Both the position numbers and the translations under genes were made by a program. Of a DNA stretch of 64,000 bases, positions 1-8,693 are shown one piece after another; within the stretch, counting starts at the first letter, position 1, and each line of letters starts with the position of its first letter. Origin of the DNA: Streptomyces sp. ISL-1 (GTDB lineage Bacteria; Actinomycetota; Actinomycetes; Streptomycetales; Streptomycetaceae); assembly GCF_018614585.1 (NCBI RefSeq), contig NZ_JAGGOI010000001.1, positions 115,063 through 179,062 on the forward strand, read 5' to 3'. The notes beneath the pieces were generated by a model. It made no database searches. It saw only the letters and a program-made list of their open reading frames with translations, and was not told the DNA's origin.

Positions 1-2
1 CG

Positions 3-275
3 ATCCTGCGCGCCGCGCTGCACCGTCGCAGCGCTCCGCACTCCTGGGCCTTCGCCGTGCTCTTCTGCGCGGTCGCCGTCCTTACCTGCATGGCCGAGGC
101 GCCCAGGACCATCAGCGGAGTGGCCGTCGCCGGTCTCCCCGCCCTCGCCGCCATGGTTTGTTTCCATCAACTCGTACGTCACATCACCCTTACCCGGCCG
201 GCGCAGGACCGAGTGGGCGGCTGGTGCAATGCCGCGCGCCCCTGCATGGGACATGAGCATTCAGAGTCGCAGTAG
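3..275 (+). CDS. C-terminal end of a membrane protein, truncated by window start
   Basis: The reading frame is open from the first bases of the window to the TAG at 273-275, so the gene begins upstream. About 90 residues are visible. They hold two hydrophobic stretches (roughly residues 15-35 and 40-60 of the visible part) and then a polar tail rich in His, Arg and Cys. The family is not recognised; a small integral membrane protein is the most that can be said. It runs toward the subtilisin-like protease gene, and the two are separated by a strong hairpin at 292-343. There is no start codon in view, and the coding call rests only on hydrophobic pattern and codon bias. Confidence 0.45.
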   Translation: MLRAALHRRSAPHSWAFAVLFCAVAVLTCMAEAPRTISGVAVAGLPALAAMVCFHQLVRHITLTRPAQDRVGGWCNAARPCMGHEHSESQ

Positions 276-291
276 GTGGAGCCGACAGCAG

Positions 292-343
292 GACTGCCCG
301 AGGAGCGCCCGTACCCGGTTGGGGAGGCGCTCCTCGGGCAGTT
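292..343. terminator. Bidirectional hairpin terminator between convergent genes
   Basis: Arms CTGCCCGAGGAGCGCC (294-309) and GGCGCTCCTCGGGCAG (326-341) are perfectly complementary around a 16-nt loop, and the pairing extends by one or two bases. The hairpin lies between two converging genes and probably ends transcription from both sides. There is no U-tract, as is common in Streptomyces. Confidence 0.8.
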
Positions 344-380
344 GCCCGGCCGGTGGAGCGGGTCCACCGGGAGAGCGGGT

Positions 381-1559
381 CTAGAAGAGCGAGTGCAGCA
401 GCTTGTTCGGTGACCCGGTTCGCGGGTCCTGGACCTTGCCGCTCGTCGCATTGTTCACCACTGCGTCCCGGACCTGCGCCGGGGTGGCGGTGGCGTGCGT
501 CGACAGATAGAGCGCCGCGACACCTGCCGTGTGCGGTGCGGCCATCGACGTTCCCGAGATCGTGTTCGTCGCCGTGTCGCCGTCCTTCCACGCCGAGGTG
601 ATGTTCACGCCCGGCGCGAACAGATCCAGGCACGTCCCGTAGTTCGAGAACGACGCCCGCCGGTCGGTGCTGTCCGTCGCGCCGACCGTGATCGCCTCGG
701 GGACGCGGGCCGGCGAGTAGTTGCAGGCGTTCGCCGGCAGGCCGAGGATGTTGCCGTTGCCCGCGGCGATGGAGTAACTGATGCCCGAGGCAATGGACTT
801 CTTCACTGCGTTGTCCAGCGACGTGTTGGCGCCGCCGCCCAGGCTCATGTTCGCCACAGCCGGCTTCTGCGCGTTGGCCGTCACCCAGTCGACGCCGGCG
901 ATGACCCCCGCCGTCGAGCCGGAGCCGTTGCAGTCCAGGACCCGTACGGCGATGAGCTTGACGCTCTTGGCGACGCCGTATGTCTTGCCGCCGACCGTGC
1001 CCGCGACATGCGTGCCGTGGCCCTGGCAGTCCTGGCCGTTCTGGCCGCCCCCCACTATGTCCGTGCCGACGCTCGCGCGGCCGCCGAACTCGCTGTGGGA
1101 CGTGCGGATCCCGGTGTCGATGATGTACGCGTTCACATTCGACGCGGATGTGTTGTATGTGTACGACTTGGACAGCGGAAGATCCCGCTGGTCGATGCGG
1201 TCGAGGCCCCAAGTCGGGTTGGCCTGGGTGCCGTTGAGGCGGACTGTGGCGTTCTGCTCGACGTACGCCACACGCGGATCGGCGGCAAGCTCTGCCGCCC
1301 TCGCGCGTGACGTCGTCATGGAGAAGCCATCGAGGACGCTGCGGTAGGTGTGCTTCGGCGTGACGCCCAGATCGGCGGCACGCGTTGAGCCGTCCTTAAG
1401 GACGACAATCCAGCTGTTTTGGATGGCAGTTGCAGTGGGAGCGAGACGGAGATCGCCGATGGTCGCGCTCTGCGCGGTGGGGGAGGCGGCGAACTGGAGA
1501 CCGGCCGCAAGGGCGACTGTGGGTATCAGCGCCCCGAAGCGGCGGGCAGTGCTTCTCAT
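381..1559 (-). CDS. Secreted subtilisin-like serine protease (S8, proteinase K type)
   Basis: A secreted endopeptidase of 392 residues made as a pre-pro-enzyme. The start MRSTARRFGALIP follows a GAAAGG ribosome site, so the in-frame ATG 13 codons upstream is less likely. A signal peptide ends near SPTAQSA. An inhibitor-I9 type propeptide follows (IVVLKDGSTRAADL to YVEQNATVRL). The catalytic domain shows all four key motifs in order: Asp in IIDTGIRTSHSEF, His in GHGTHVAG, the oxyanion Asn in SIAAGNGN, and Ser in GTSMAAPHTAG. Its length matches Streptomyces proteinase K-like enzymes, with no extra C-terminal domain. It stands alone, with a terminator hairpin downstream. Function is confident; physiological substrate is unknown. 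Confidence 0.93.
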   Translation of the reverse strand: MRSTARRFGALIPTVALAAGLQFAASPTAQSATIGDLRLAPTATAIQNSWIVVLKDGSTRAADLGVTPKHTYRSVLDGFSMTTSRARAAELAADPRVAYVEQNATVRLNGTQANPTWGLDRIDQRDLPLSKSYTYNTSASNVNAYIIDTGIRTSHSEFGGRASVGTDIVGGGQNGQDCQGHGTHVAGTVGGKTYGVAKSVKLIAVRVLDCNGSGSTAGVIAGVDWVTANAQKPAVANMSLGGGANTSLDNAVKKSIASGISYSIAAGNGNILGLPANACNYSPARVPEAITVGATDSTDRRASFSNYGTCLDLFAPGVNITSAWKDGDTATNTISGTSMAAPHTAGVAALYLSTHATATPAQVRDAVVNNATSGKVQDPRTGSPNKLLHSLF

Positions 1560-1771
1560 CTCGTGCGCCTGACCTTTCGTTGACCGGAATACGGGCAAGT
1601 ACGGTCGTGCATGGTGTCAGGAGGTGCATACGCGCTGACCAGAGTCTCGTGACGTGACCTGCGACACAAGGGGGCGGAACGAAGTGGAAGCCTTACGGCA
1701 GGCAGAATGTGAGCACCCGTCAGACGGAGGCTGCAACGGCCTGATCGGCTACGAATAGATGGTTCCGGAGG

Positions 1772-2188
1772 CTACGATTCCGGGAAGTCCCAGGTGAGCA
1801 TCGCGAAATCGCCGTCGTCCTTCGCCCCCGCCGAACGGTACGTCGCGAGCGCCGGATCGTTGTCCGTGTCCACGCCGACCCACATGTCGTAGCAGTCCCG
1901 CTCCCGCGCCACCTTCAGCAATGCCTCGACCAAAGCCCTGCCGATGCCCCGCCTGCGGTACGTCTCGTCCACCGACAGCTCGTACAGGCAGATCTCCGTG
2001 CCCTTGTCGGGGTGGAGCATCTCGACGCCCGAGATCATCCCGGCCGGCGCCCCGTCCACATAGGCGATCAGCATCAGATGCCCGGCGGCGGCCAGGAAGC
2101 GCTCGGCCCACTCGGCACGCGCCGGGCCGTCGTAGAGGTGCTCGGCCGCGGTGAGCTCGGACACGGTCGTCGCGCGCCGGATGTCCAT
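1772..2188 (-). CDS. GNAT family N-acetyltransferase
   Basis: A 138-residue GCN5-related acetyltransferase that would move an acetyl group from acetyl-CoA to an amine. Small aminoglycoside 3-N-acetyltransferase-like GNATs are the nearest relatives I can think of, but the substrate cannot be told. The acetyl-CoA motif is visible as YRRRGIGRALVEALL, preceded by the beta-4 strand CLYELSVDE and followed by ALATYRSAGAK. The start MDIRRATTV is chosen because it follows a strong GGAAGGGGA site at good spacing; the longer frame begins in non-conserved sequence. It is divergent from the hydrolase-ABC gene, sharing a 144-bp control region. Confidence 0.85.
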   Translation of the reverse strand: MDIRRATTVSELTAAEHLYDGPARAEWAERFLAAAGHLMLIAYVDGAPAGMISGVEMLHPDKGTEICLYELSVDETYRRRGIGRALVEALLKVARERDCYDMWVGVDTDNDPALATYRSAGAKDDGDFAMLTWDFPES

Positions 2189-2238
2189 ACGGGTCCCCTT
2201 CCGGCCCCTTCCCCACGGGGGCGCGTACCGCGTCTGGT

Positions 2239-2260
2239 GTACGGCGACCGTACTCCGTAC
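2239..2260. promoter_or_regulatory. Inverted repeat GTACGG-N3-CCGTAC in divergent promoter region
   Basis: GTACGG (2239-2244) and CCGTAC (2248-2253) form a perfect dyad, and a third copy CCGTAC lies at 2255-2260. It sits between the divergent GNAT and hydrolase-ABC genes. It could be a repressor operator; no cognate regulator is adjacent. Confidence 0.3.
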
Positions 2261-2332
2261 TACTTGCGGAGGCTCATGACTTCCGCCTGGCGGCAGCCGA
2301 GACGGCACAGGGCAGCCGCTTAGGGTTCAACC

Positions 2333-5125
2333 ATGCAGATCCGACTTCCCCGGCCGCGCGGCCGATGGCTCGCAGGCGTCGCCGCCTTCGCCGTCCTCGC
2401 CGGCGCGGGCACCTGGACCGCGGTCGCCGACGACGGCGCACCGCCCGTGCACCGTGAGGACCGGGTGCAGGAGATGCCCGGGGCGAAGATCGACACCTCC
2501 TACTTCACGACGGGCGGCAAGGCGCGCCGGCCCGCCGTGCTCATCGGGCACGGCTTCGGCGGCAGCAAGGACGACGTCCGCGCCCAGGCCGAGAAGCTGG
2601 CCCGCGACGGATACGCCGTGCTGACCTGGTCCGCCCGCGGCTTCGGCACGTCCACCGGGCAGATCGGGATCAACGATCCCGCCTTCGAGGTCAAGGACGT
2701 CTCCCGCCTGATCGACTGGCTGGCGAAACGGCCCGAGGTCCAGCTGGACGGGGACGGCGATCCGCGCGTCGGCGTCACCGGCTCCTCCTACGGCGGGGCG
2801 ATCTCGCTGCTCGCCGCCGGGCACGACAAGCGCGTAGACGCGATCGCTCCCCAGATCACCTACTGGAACCTGGCCGACGCCCTCTTCCCGGACGGCGTCT
2901 TCAAGAAGCTCTGGGCCGGAATCTTCTTCTCCACCGGCTCCGCGGGCGCCAGGGACGGAGCCGCCCCCGCCGACACCCCCGCCGACGCCCCGGCAGGAGC
3001 CGCCCCCGCAGGTGACGCCCCGGCCGGTCCCGCGACTGCCGGTGGCGCGGGCGCGGCCACCGGGACGGCCAGGGCCGACACTGCCCCGGGCCCCGCGAAC
3101 CCGAGCGGCTGCGGGAGCTTCCAGCCCGCGCTCTGCGCCATGTACGAGCGCGTCGCCGTCGCAGGAAAGCCCGACGCCGCCGCCCGTACGCTCCTCGAAC
3201 GCCGCAGTCCATCCGCCTTCGGCGACCGCATCAAGGTGCCCGCGCTCATCGTGCAGGGCCAGGCCGACTCGCTCTTCCCGCTCTCGCACGCCGACGCCAT
3301 GGCCAAGCGGATCAGCGCCAACGGCGCGCCCGTCTCGGTCGACTGGATCGCGGGCGGGCACGACGGCGGCGACCGGGAGACCGGCCGCGTCGAGGGCCGC
3401 ATCGGCGACTGGTTCGACCGGTATCTGGGGCAGGACAAGGGCGCGGACACCGGACCCGCCTTCCGCGTCAGCCGCGCCGGAGGCGTCGACTCCACCGACG
3501 GCGAGGCTCTGCTGCGCGGCGCGACCGGCGACAGCTACCCGGGTCTTTCGAGCGGCACACAGCCGATCCCGCTCACCGGCCGCGAGCAGCGCTTCGCCAA
3601 CCCGGCCGGCGCCAACCCGCCCGCCATCTCCGCCGTCCCGGGCCTCGGCGGCGGACTCGGCCAGCTCTCCTCTCTCGGTGTCGGCCTCTCGCTCGACTTC
3701 CCCGGCCAGTCCGCACGCTTCGACTCCGCGCCGCTGGCCCGGTCGCTGCGGATCACGGGCTCGCCGACCGTCCGGGTCAAGATCGCCTCCAACACCGGCG
3801 ACGCCGTCCTGTTCGGGAAGGTGTACGACGTCGGGCCCGACGGCCGCCAACAGGTGCTGCCCTCCCAGCTCGTCGCGCCGGTCCGCGTCGAGAACGCCGA
3901 GCAGGGCAAGGACGTCACACTGACCCTGCCCGCCGTGGACCACGAAGTCGACGCCGGGCACCGGCTGCGGCTTGTCCTCTCCGCGACCGACCTCGGCTAT
4001 GCCTCGCCGCCCGCCCCCGCCACGTACACCGTCTCTCTCCTCGACGCCGGCGCGCTCGCCGTGCCCACCGCGCCCGCCGTGAAGACCCAGGCCGCGGGAC
4101 TGCCCTGGTGGACCTGGGCTCTCCCGGCCGCGGGCGCACTGCTGGCAGCCGGCCTGTTGATCACCGCTCGCCGCCGGACGGTCGCCCCGGCGCCCGACCC
4201 CGAGCTCGCCGAAGTGCCCCTGGAGATCACCGGGTTGACCAAGCGGTACGCCAAGTCCGCCGACCGGTACGCCGTACGGGAGCTCTCATTCCGCGTCGAG
4301 AAGGGCCAGGTCCTCGGTCTCCTCGGCCCCAACGGCGCGGGCAAGACCACCACCCTTCGCATGCTGATGGGGCTCATCCGGCCCGACAACGGCGAGATCC
4401 GCGTCTTCGGCCACGCCATCCGGCCGGGTGCGCCCGTGCTCTCCCGGGTCGGCGCGTTCGTCGAGGGCGCCGGTTTCCTGCCGCATCTGTCGGGCCGCGA
4501 CAACCTGGAGCTGTACTGGCGGGCCACCGGCCGGCCCGCGAGCGACGCGCACATGGAGGAGGCCCTGCAGATCGCGGGTCTCGGCGACGCCCTCGCCCGC
4601 GCCGTACGCACCTACTCTCAGGGCATGCGGCAGCGACTGGCCATTGCCCAGGCCATGCTCGGCATGCCGGATCTGCTGATCCTCGACGAGCCTACGAACG
4701 GACTCGACCCGCCCCAGATCCGCGAAATGCGGGACGTGATGATCCGGTACGCGGCCGGGGGCCGGACGGTCATCGTCTCCAGTCACCTCCTCTCCGAGGT
4801 CGAGCAGTCCTGCACCCATCTGGTGGTCATGGACCGCGGCCGGCTGATGCAGGCAGGACCGGTCGCCGAGATCACCGGCGAGAGCGACACGCTGCTCGTC
4901 ACCACCGCCGATGAGGTGCCGGAGCCGTTGGTCGAGAAGATCGCCGCGCTGCCGGGGATCGGTTCGGCGACCCGTACGCACGAAGGTCTGCTCGTACGGC
5001 TCGACGGGGCCACCGCGACCGACATGATCGCCGAACTCGTCCGGCTGGACGTGCCGTTGACGGGCGTCGGTCCGCACCGCCGCCTGGAGGATGCCTTCCT
5101 CACCCTGATCGGAGGATCCGCATGA
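2333..5125 (+). CDS. Fused CocE/NonD-type alpha/beta hydrolase and ABC transporter ATPase
   Basis: One 930-residue chain with two functions. Residues about 9-28 form an N-terminal membrane anchor or signal. A CocE/PepX-like (peptidase S15) hydrolase follows, with nucleophile Ser152 in GSSYGG and a candidate catalytic His343 in GGHDGG. An Ala/Pro/Gly-rich insert lies near residues 203-258. A beta-sandwich like the CocE C-terminal domain ends near residue 580. A transmembrane helix (about 590-611) leads to a complete ABC ATPase: Walker A GPNGAGKT (665-672), signature YSQGM (761-765), Walker B LLILDEPT with Asp785 and Glu786. This predicts an external hydrolase joined to a cytosolic ATPase. The permease gene overlaps its stop codon. 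The substrate is unknown; export or self-protection coupled to hydrolysis is inference. Confidence 0.88.
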   Translation: MQIRLPRPRGRWLAGVAAFAVLAGAGTWTAVADDGAPPVHREDRVQEMPGAKIDTSYFTTGGKARRPAVLIGHGFGGSKDDVRAQAEKLARDGYAVLTWSARGFGTSTGQIGINDPAFEVKDVSRLIDWLAKRPEVQLDGDGDPRVGVTGSSYGGAISLLAAGHDKRVDAIAPQITYWNLADALFPDGVFKKLWAGIFFSTGSAGARDGAAPADTPADAPAGAAPAGDAPAGPATAGGAGAATGTARADTAPGPANPSGCGSFQPALCAMYERVAVAGKPDAAARTLLERRSPSAFGDRIKVPALIVQGQADSLFPLSHADAMAKRISANGAPVSVDWIAGGHDGGDRETGRVEGRIGDWFDRYLGQDKGADTGPAFRVSRAGGVDSTDGEALLRGATGDSYPGLSSGTQPIPLTGREQRFANPAGANPPAISAVPGLGGGLGQLSSLGVGLSLDFPGQSARFDSAPLARSLRITGSPTVRVKIASNTGDAVLFGKVYDVGPDGRQQVLPSQLVAPVRVENAEQGKDVTLTLPAVDHEVDAGHRLRLVLSATDLGYASPPAPATYTVSLLDAGALAVPTAPAVKTQAAGLPWWTWALPAAGALLAAGLLITARRRTVAPAPDPELAEVPLEITGLTKRYAKSADRYAVRELSFRVEKGQVLGLLGPNGAGKTTTLRMLMGLIRPDNGEIRVFGHAIRPGAPVLSRVGAFVEGAGFLPHLSGRDNLELYWRATGRPASDAHMEEALQIAGLGDALARAVRTYSQGMRQRLAIAQAMLGMPDLLILDEPTNGLDPPQIREMRDVMIRYAAGGRTVIVSSHLLSEVEQSCTHLVVMDRGRLMQAGPVAEITGESDTLLVTTADEVPEPLVEKIAALPGIGSATRTHEGLLVRLDGATATDMIAELVRLDVPLTGVGPHRRLEDAFLTLIGGSA

Positions 5126-5979
5126 GCACGCTGGTCGATTCGGCCCCCGGCTACCGGGCACGGCACACCCTGCCGCTGCGTGTCGAGGCGGTACGTCAGC
5201 TGAAGCGCAGGCGGACGCTGGTGATGGCCGGGGTGCTGGCCGCGCTGCCCCTCGTGCTGATCGCCGCCTTCGCGATCGGCGGCACGCCGGACGGCCGGGA
5301 GAGCGGCCGGGTCACTCTGATCGACACGGCCACCGCGTCGGGCGCGAACTTCGCCGCCACCTGCCTGTTCGTCTCCGCGGGCTTCCTGCTGGTGGTGCCG
5401 GTGGCCCTCTTCCACGGAGATACCGTGGCATCGGAGGCCAACTGGTCCTCGCTGCGCTATCTGCTGGCGGCCCCCGTCCCGCGGACCCGGCTGCTGTGGT
5501 CCAAGCTGGCGGTGGCGCTCGGCTTCAGCGCGGCGGCGATGGTGCTCCTGCCGCTGGTGGCCCTGGCCGCGGGCAGCGCGGCGTACGGCTGGGGGTCGCT
5601 GAAGCTGCCCACGGGCGGCTCCCTGGCCGCCGGCGACACGGTGTCGCGGTTGGCGCTGGTCGTGGCGTTCATCTTCTTCTCCCAACTGGTCACCGCCGGG
5701 CTTGCCTTCTGGCTGTCCACCAAGACCGATGCCCCGCTGGGCGCGGTCGGCGGAGCGGTCGGACTGACGATCATCGGCAATGTGCTGGACGCGGTCACGG
5801 CGCTCGGGTCGTGGCGTGATGCGCTGCCCGCGCACTGGCAGTTCGCATGGATCGACGCGCTGCAGCCGCAGTTGGAGTGGAGCGGCATGGTGAAGGGCGC
5901 GGCCGTCTCGGTGACATACGCCCTGGTGCTGTTCGCGCTCGCCTTCCGGAACTTCTCCCGCAAGGACATCGTGTCGTAG
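5122..5979 (+). CDS. ABC transporter permease (ABC-2 type)
   Basis: A 285-residue integral membrane protein with about six hydrophobic segments, for example LVMAGVLAALPLVLIAAFAI and AATCLFVSAGFLLVVPVALF. Its ATG overlaps the TGA of the hydrolase-ABC gene (ATGA), so the two are translationally coupled and surely form one transporter. It resembles ABC-2 / NatB-like permeases, which are usually exporters. It ends just before a convergent HTH gene; the hairpin that would stop its transcript lies inside that gene's 3' end. Confidence 0.88.
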   Translation: MSTLVDSAPGYRARHTLPLRVEAVRQLKRRRTLVMAGVLAALPLVLIAAFAIGGTPDGRESGRVTLIDTATASGANFAATCLFVSAGFLLVVPVALFHGDTVASEANWSSLRYLLAAPVPRTRLLWSKLAVALGFSAAAMVLLPLVALAAGSAAYGWGSLKLPTGGSLAAGDTVSRLALVVAFIFFSQLVTAGLAFWLSTKTDAPLGAVGGAVGLTIIGNVLDAVTALGSWRDALPAHWQFAWIDALQPQLEWSGMVKGAAVSVTYALVLFALAFRNFSRKDIVS

Positions 5980-5997
5980 TCGCCGGCACAGGCCTCG

Positions 5998-6699
5998 CTA
6001 CACCCAGCCCCGACGAGCCGCTTCCGCTCCCGCCCGGAAGCGGCTCGTCGTGCCGAGGTCGGTGAGCAGTTCACCGACGCGGCGGCTGTACGTACGCCCG
6101 GACATGCCGAGCCGGGCCGCGGCCGACTCGTCCGTGAACCCGGCGAGCAGGGCCAGGAGCACCGGCTTGAGATGGGCCGGCACGGCGCCGGGCACGGTCT
6201 GCCGCGTCAGATTGTCACCGGTGTCCCACCATGCGCGGTGCGTGCGGACAAGGGCCTGGACGACGACCGGGTCGCGGATCAAAAGCACGCCGTTGAAGTG
6301 CAGTTCCAGATCGAGGGGAACGGCGGCGACCGACCGGTCGGCCACAACCATTTTGAACGGGATGGAGTCCGTCACCCGGGTCGCGCCGGGGCAGAGCCAC
6401 GGCCGTGTGAGATGGGTCAGTCCGTGCCGGGGCGCGATCCGCCGCACCGCCGCGGTCTGTTCGGCGGCATTACGAACACAGGCGCCGCCGAATTCGAGGA
6501 ACGGCTCCGGGATGCCGTGGCCCAGCGCGCCCGCCGGGTCGTCAAAGCTGAGGAGCTCATGGCGCGCCGAGCGGACCAGCCCGGTCAGGGCCGCTCTCAC
6601 CTGTCTCGCTCCCTGAACCGGCTGTCCCTGCGCTTCGCGCAGGACAGACCTGGAAACCTCCCGACCGAGTACCGAGCCCGGTGCCGCCCCCACTGCCAT
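5998..6699 (-). CDS. HTH transcriptional regulator (LuxR-like C-terminal domain)
   Basis: A 233-residue protein. The C-terminal 60 residues look like a LuxR/GerE-type helix-turn-helix (LLALLAGFTDESAAARLG then MSGRTYSRRVGELLTDL). The N-terminal part has no receiver or TPR domain I can recognise. The middle (SIPFKMVVADRSVAAVPL) resembles the phospholipase-D-like sensory region of small orphan regulators that are common in Streptomyces. The start ATG follows a GGGGGA site. It converges on the hydrolase-ABC/permease operon and diverges from the VWA lipoprotein gene, so it might control either one. Its ligand and targets are unknown. Confidence 0.75.
   Translation of the reverse strand: MAVGAAPGSVLGREVSRSVLREAQGQPVQGARQVRAALTGLVRSARHELLSFDDPAGALGHGIPEPFLEFGGACVRNAAEQTAAVRRIAPRHGLTHLTRPWLCPGATRVTDSIPFKMVVADRSVAAVPLDLELHFNGVLLIRDPVVVQALVRTHRAWWDTGDNLTRQTVPGAVPAHLKPVLLALLAGFTDESAAARLGMSGRTYSRRVGELLTDLGTTSRFRAGAEAARRGWV
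6011..6050. terminator. Hairpin within the 3' end of the HTH regulator gene
   Basis: CGACGAGCCGCTTCC (6011-6025) and GGAAGCGGCTCGTCG (6036-6050) pair perfectly over 15 bp with a 10-nt loop. It is the only strong hairpin near the permease stop, so it likely ends the rightward operon although it lies in the coding end of the convergent HTH gene. Confidence 0.6.
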
Positions 6700-7001
6700 G
6701 ACAGATCATCCCCCGCCCTTCACACACGCCATACGGGCCGTCCCCTCGGATCCGCATGCCACTCCATGTACGCACACGACTGCACATCGTGACAAGCGTC
6801 GGTTACGCGGCTGGCGAGTCATTGCCATTCCCTTCGTTCCGGGAACGGTCGGGGGAGGTCGGAAGGGCAGAGCAACGGGGTTCCGGGGGCAGCTCCCGCC
6901 CGCCGTTGCCGCATTGAGATTCATCCGCAACTTCTTCGACTGCTCCCCGGGGCCCTCTCGGACGTCACATTCACAAGTGCTGACGAAACAGGGGAGCCCA
7001 G
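6700..7001. other. Divergent intergenic region with a GGAACG dyad
   Basis: No credible gene is seen. The region separates the leftward HTH regulator from the rightward VWA lipoprotein gene and must hold both promoters. CGTTCC-G-GGAACG (6835-6847) is a perfect 13-bp dyad near the middle and could be an operator. A clear AGGGGAG ribosome site precedes the ATG at 7002. Confidence 0.4.
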
Positions 7002-8615
7002 ATGAAGCTCAGCGCACGGATATACAGGGGAGTGCTGGCCGCGGTGCTGGCCGGCGGCATGCTGCTGACCGCCGGCTGCGGCGGTGGCGGCCAGGGCGAC
7101 AGGGCCTCCGGGAGCGGAGCCAAGGAGCGGGCGAACGACGGCGGGAGGGCCCATCCCGCGCCGATAGCGCCGGACGGGGGAGGAGGCGCGCCCGCGACGG
7201 GTGTGGACGGCGGGGCTGAGGGGGCGCGGAAGGACGACGCGTTCCAGGAACCCCAGCGGGCACCCGACTATCTGTCGACGTTCGCGCTCGACGTGGACAC
7301 CGCCTCGTACGGCTACGCCCGCCGCACTCTCGCCGACGGGCGGCGGCCGGAGCCCGGTCAGGTCCGGCCCGAGGAGTTCGTCAACAGCTTCCGGCAGGAC
7401 TATCCGCGGCCGAAGGGCAATGGCTTCTCGGTGACCGTCGACGGGGCGCGGCCCGGCAGCGCGGAGGGCGAGATCCGCGCCCGGGGCGATGACGCGGCGG
7501 CCGGCGAGGACTGGTCGTTGCTGCGCGTGGGGCTCTCAACCCGCCCCTCCGACCGCAGGGGTGAACGGCCGCCGGCGGCCCTCACCTTCGTCATCGACAT
7601 CTCCGGCTCCATGGCGGAGCCCGGCCGGCTGGACCTGGTCAAAGAGGCACTGGGCATCCTCACCGACCAGCTGCGCGACGACGACTCGATCGCGCTGGTC
7701 ACCTTCAGCGACGAGGCCAGGACGCGGCTCCCGATGACCGGGGTCGACGACAACCGCGACCGTATCCACGAGGTGATCGACAGCCTGGAGCCGACGGACT
7801 CCACCAATGTCGAGGCGGGCGTGCGGCGTGGCTACGACGAGGCGGTCGAGGGCCGTCGCCGCGGGGCCACCAACCGCGTCGTCCTCCTCTCCGACGCGCT
7901 GGCCAACACCGGCGAGACCGAGGCCGACGCGATCCTGGACCGGATCGACGACGCCCGACGCACGTACGGCATCACGCTGTTCGGCGTGGGCGTCGGCAGT
8001 GAGTACGGCGATGCGCTGATGGAGCGGCTCGCCGACAAGGGCGACGGGCACACCACTTATGTCTCCACCAGCGCGCAGGCCAGGAAGGTCTTCTGCGACC
8101 AGCTGCCCACGCATGTCGAACTGCGCGCACGGGACGCCAAGGCGCAGGTGGCCTTCGACCCGAAGACCGTGCGGCAGTTCCGCCTCATCGGATACGAGAA
8201 CCGGGCGGTCGCGGACGAGGACTTCCGCAATGACACGGTGGACGGCGGGGAGGTGGGCCCGGGCCACACGGTGACTGCGCTGTATGTCGTACGGCTCAGG
8301 GAGGGTGCGAGCGGCCATGTCGCGACGGCGACCGTCCGCTGGCTCGACCCGAGGACGCGGGCGCCGCACGAACAAACCGGCTCCGTCGAGACGGACGCGA
8401 TCGACGGCGCGCTGTGGGACGAGGCGTCGAAGCGGCTCCAGGTCACGGCGGTCGCGGCGTACTTCGCGGAGTCACTGCGGGGCGGCGCGATGCCCGGGGC
8501 GCCGGAGCTGGGCGAACTGGCGGCCCGGGCGAGGAAGCTGGCGAGTTCGACGGAGGACGGCGCGGTGGGAGAGCTGGCGGAGGCGATCGCTCAGGCGCAG
8601 CGCGTGCGGGACTGA
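7002..8615 (+). CDS. VWA-domain lipoprotein of the YfbK type
   Basis: A 537-residue exported lipoprotein. The signal peptide ends in the lipobox LTAGC, placing the lipidated Cys at residue 26, and is followed by a Gly/Ala-rich linker. The YfbK-like N-terminal domain begins near PDYLSTFALDVDTASY. A von Willebrand A domain follows, with an intact MIDAS Asp199-x-Ser201-x-Ser203 (VIDISGSM). The C-terminal part resembles the DUF3520 domain. Such proteins bind a divalent metal and mediate protein contacts at the cell surface, but the partner is unknown. It is monocistronic or weakly linked to the DUF1772 gene 78 bp downstream. Confidence 0.88.
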   Translation: MKLSARIYRGVLAAVLAGGMLLTAGCGGGGQGDRASGSGAKERANDGGRAHPAPIAPDGGGGAPATGVDGGAEGARKDDAFQEPQRAPDYLSTFALDVDTASYGYARRTLADGRRPEPGQVRPEEFVNSFRQDYPRPKGNGFSVTVDGARPGSAEGEIRARGDDAAAGEDWSLLRVGLSTRPSDRRGERPPAALTFVIDISGSMAEPGRLDLVKEALGILTDQLRDDDSIALVTFSDEARTRLPMTGVDDNRDRIHEVIDSLEPTDSTNVEAGVRRGYDEAVEGRRRGATNRVVLLSDALANTGETEADAILDRIDDARRTYGITLFGVGVGSEYGDALMERLADKGDGHTTYVSTSAQARKVFCDQLPTHVELRARDAKAQVAFDPKTVRQFRLIGYENRAVADEDFRNDTVDGGEVGPGHTVTALYVVRLREGASGHVATATVRWLDPRTRAPHEQTGSVETDAIDGALWDEASKRLQVTAVAAYFAESLRGGAMPGAPELGELAARARKLASSTEDGAVGELAEAIAQAQRVRD

Positions 8616-8693
8616 GGGGAAGGGGCTGCGCGGCGGCTGCGGGAGCGAGGGAGGGGGCGCGGCGGGGCGCTGCGTCGCCCGTCCCCTCGGGCC

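Noticed and set aside
2327..3961. A 544-codon leftward frame under the hydrolase domain
   Set aside because: Low-complexity Gly/Val/Ala/Arg product; the sense frame has a full catalytic hydrolase pattern.
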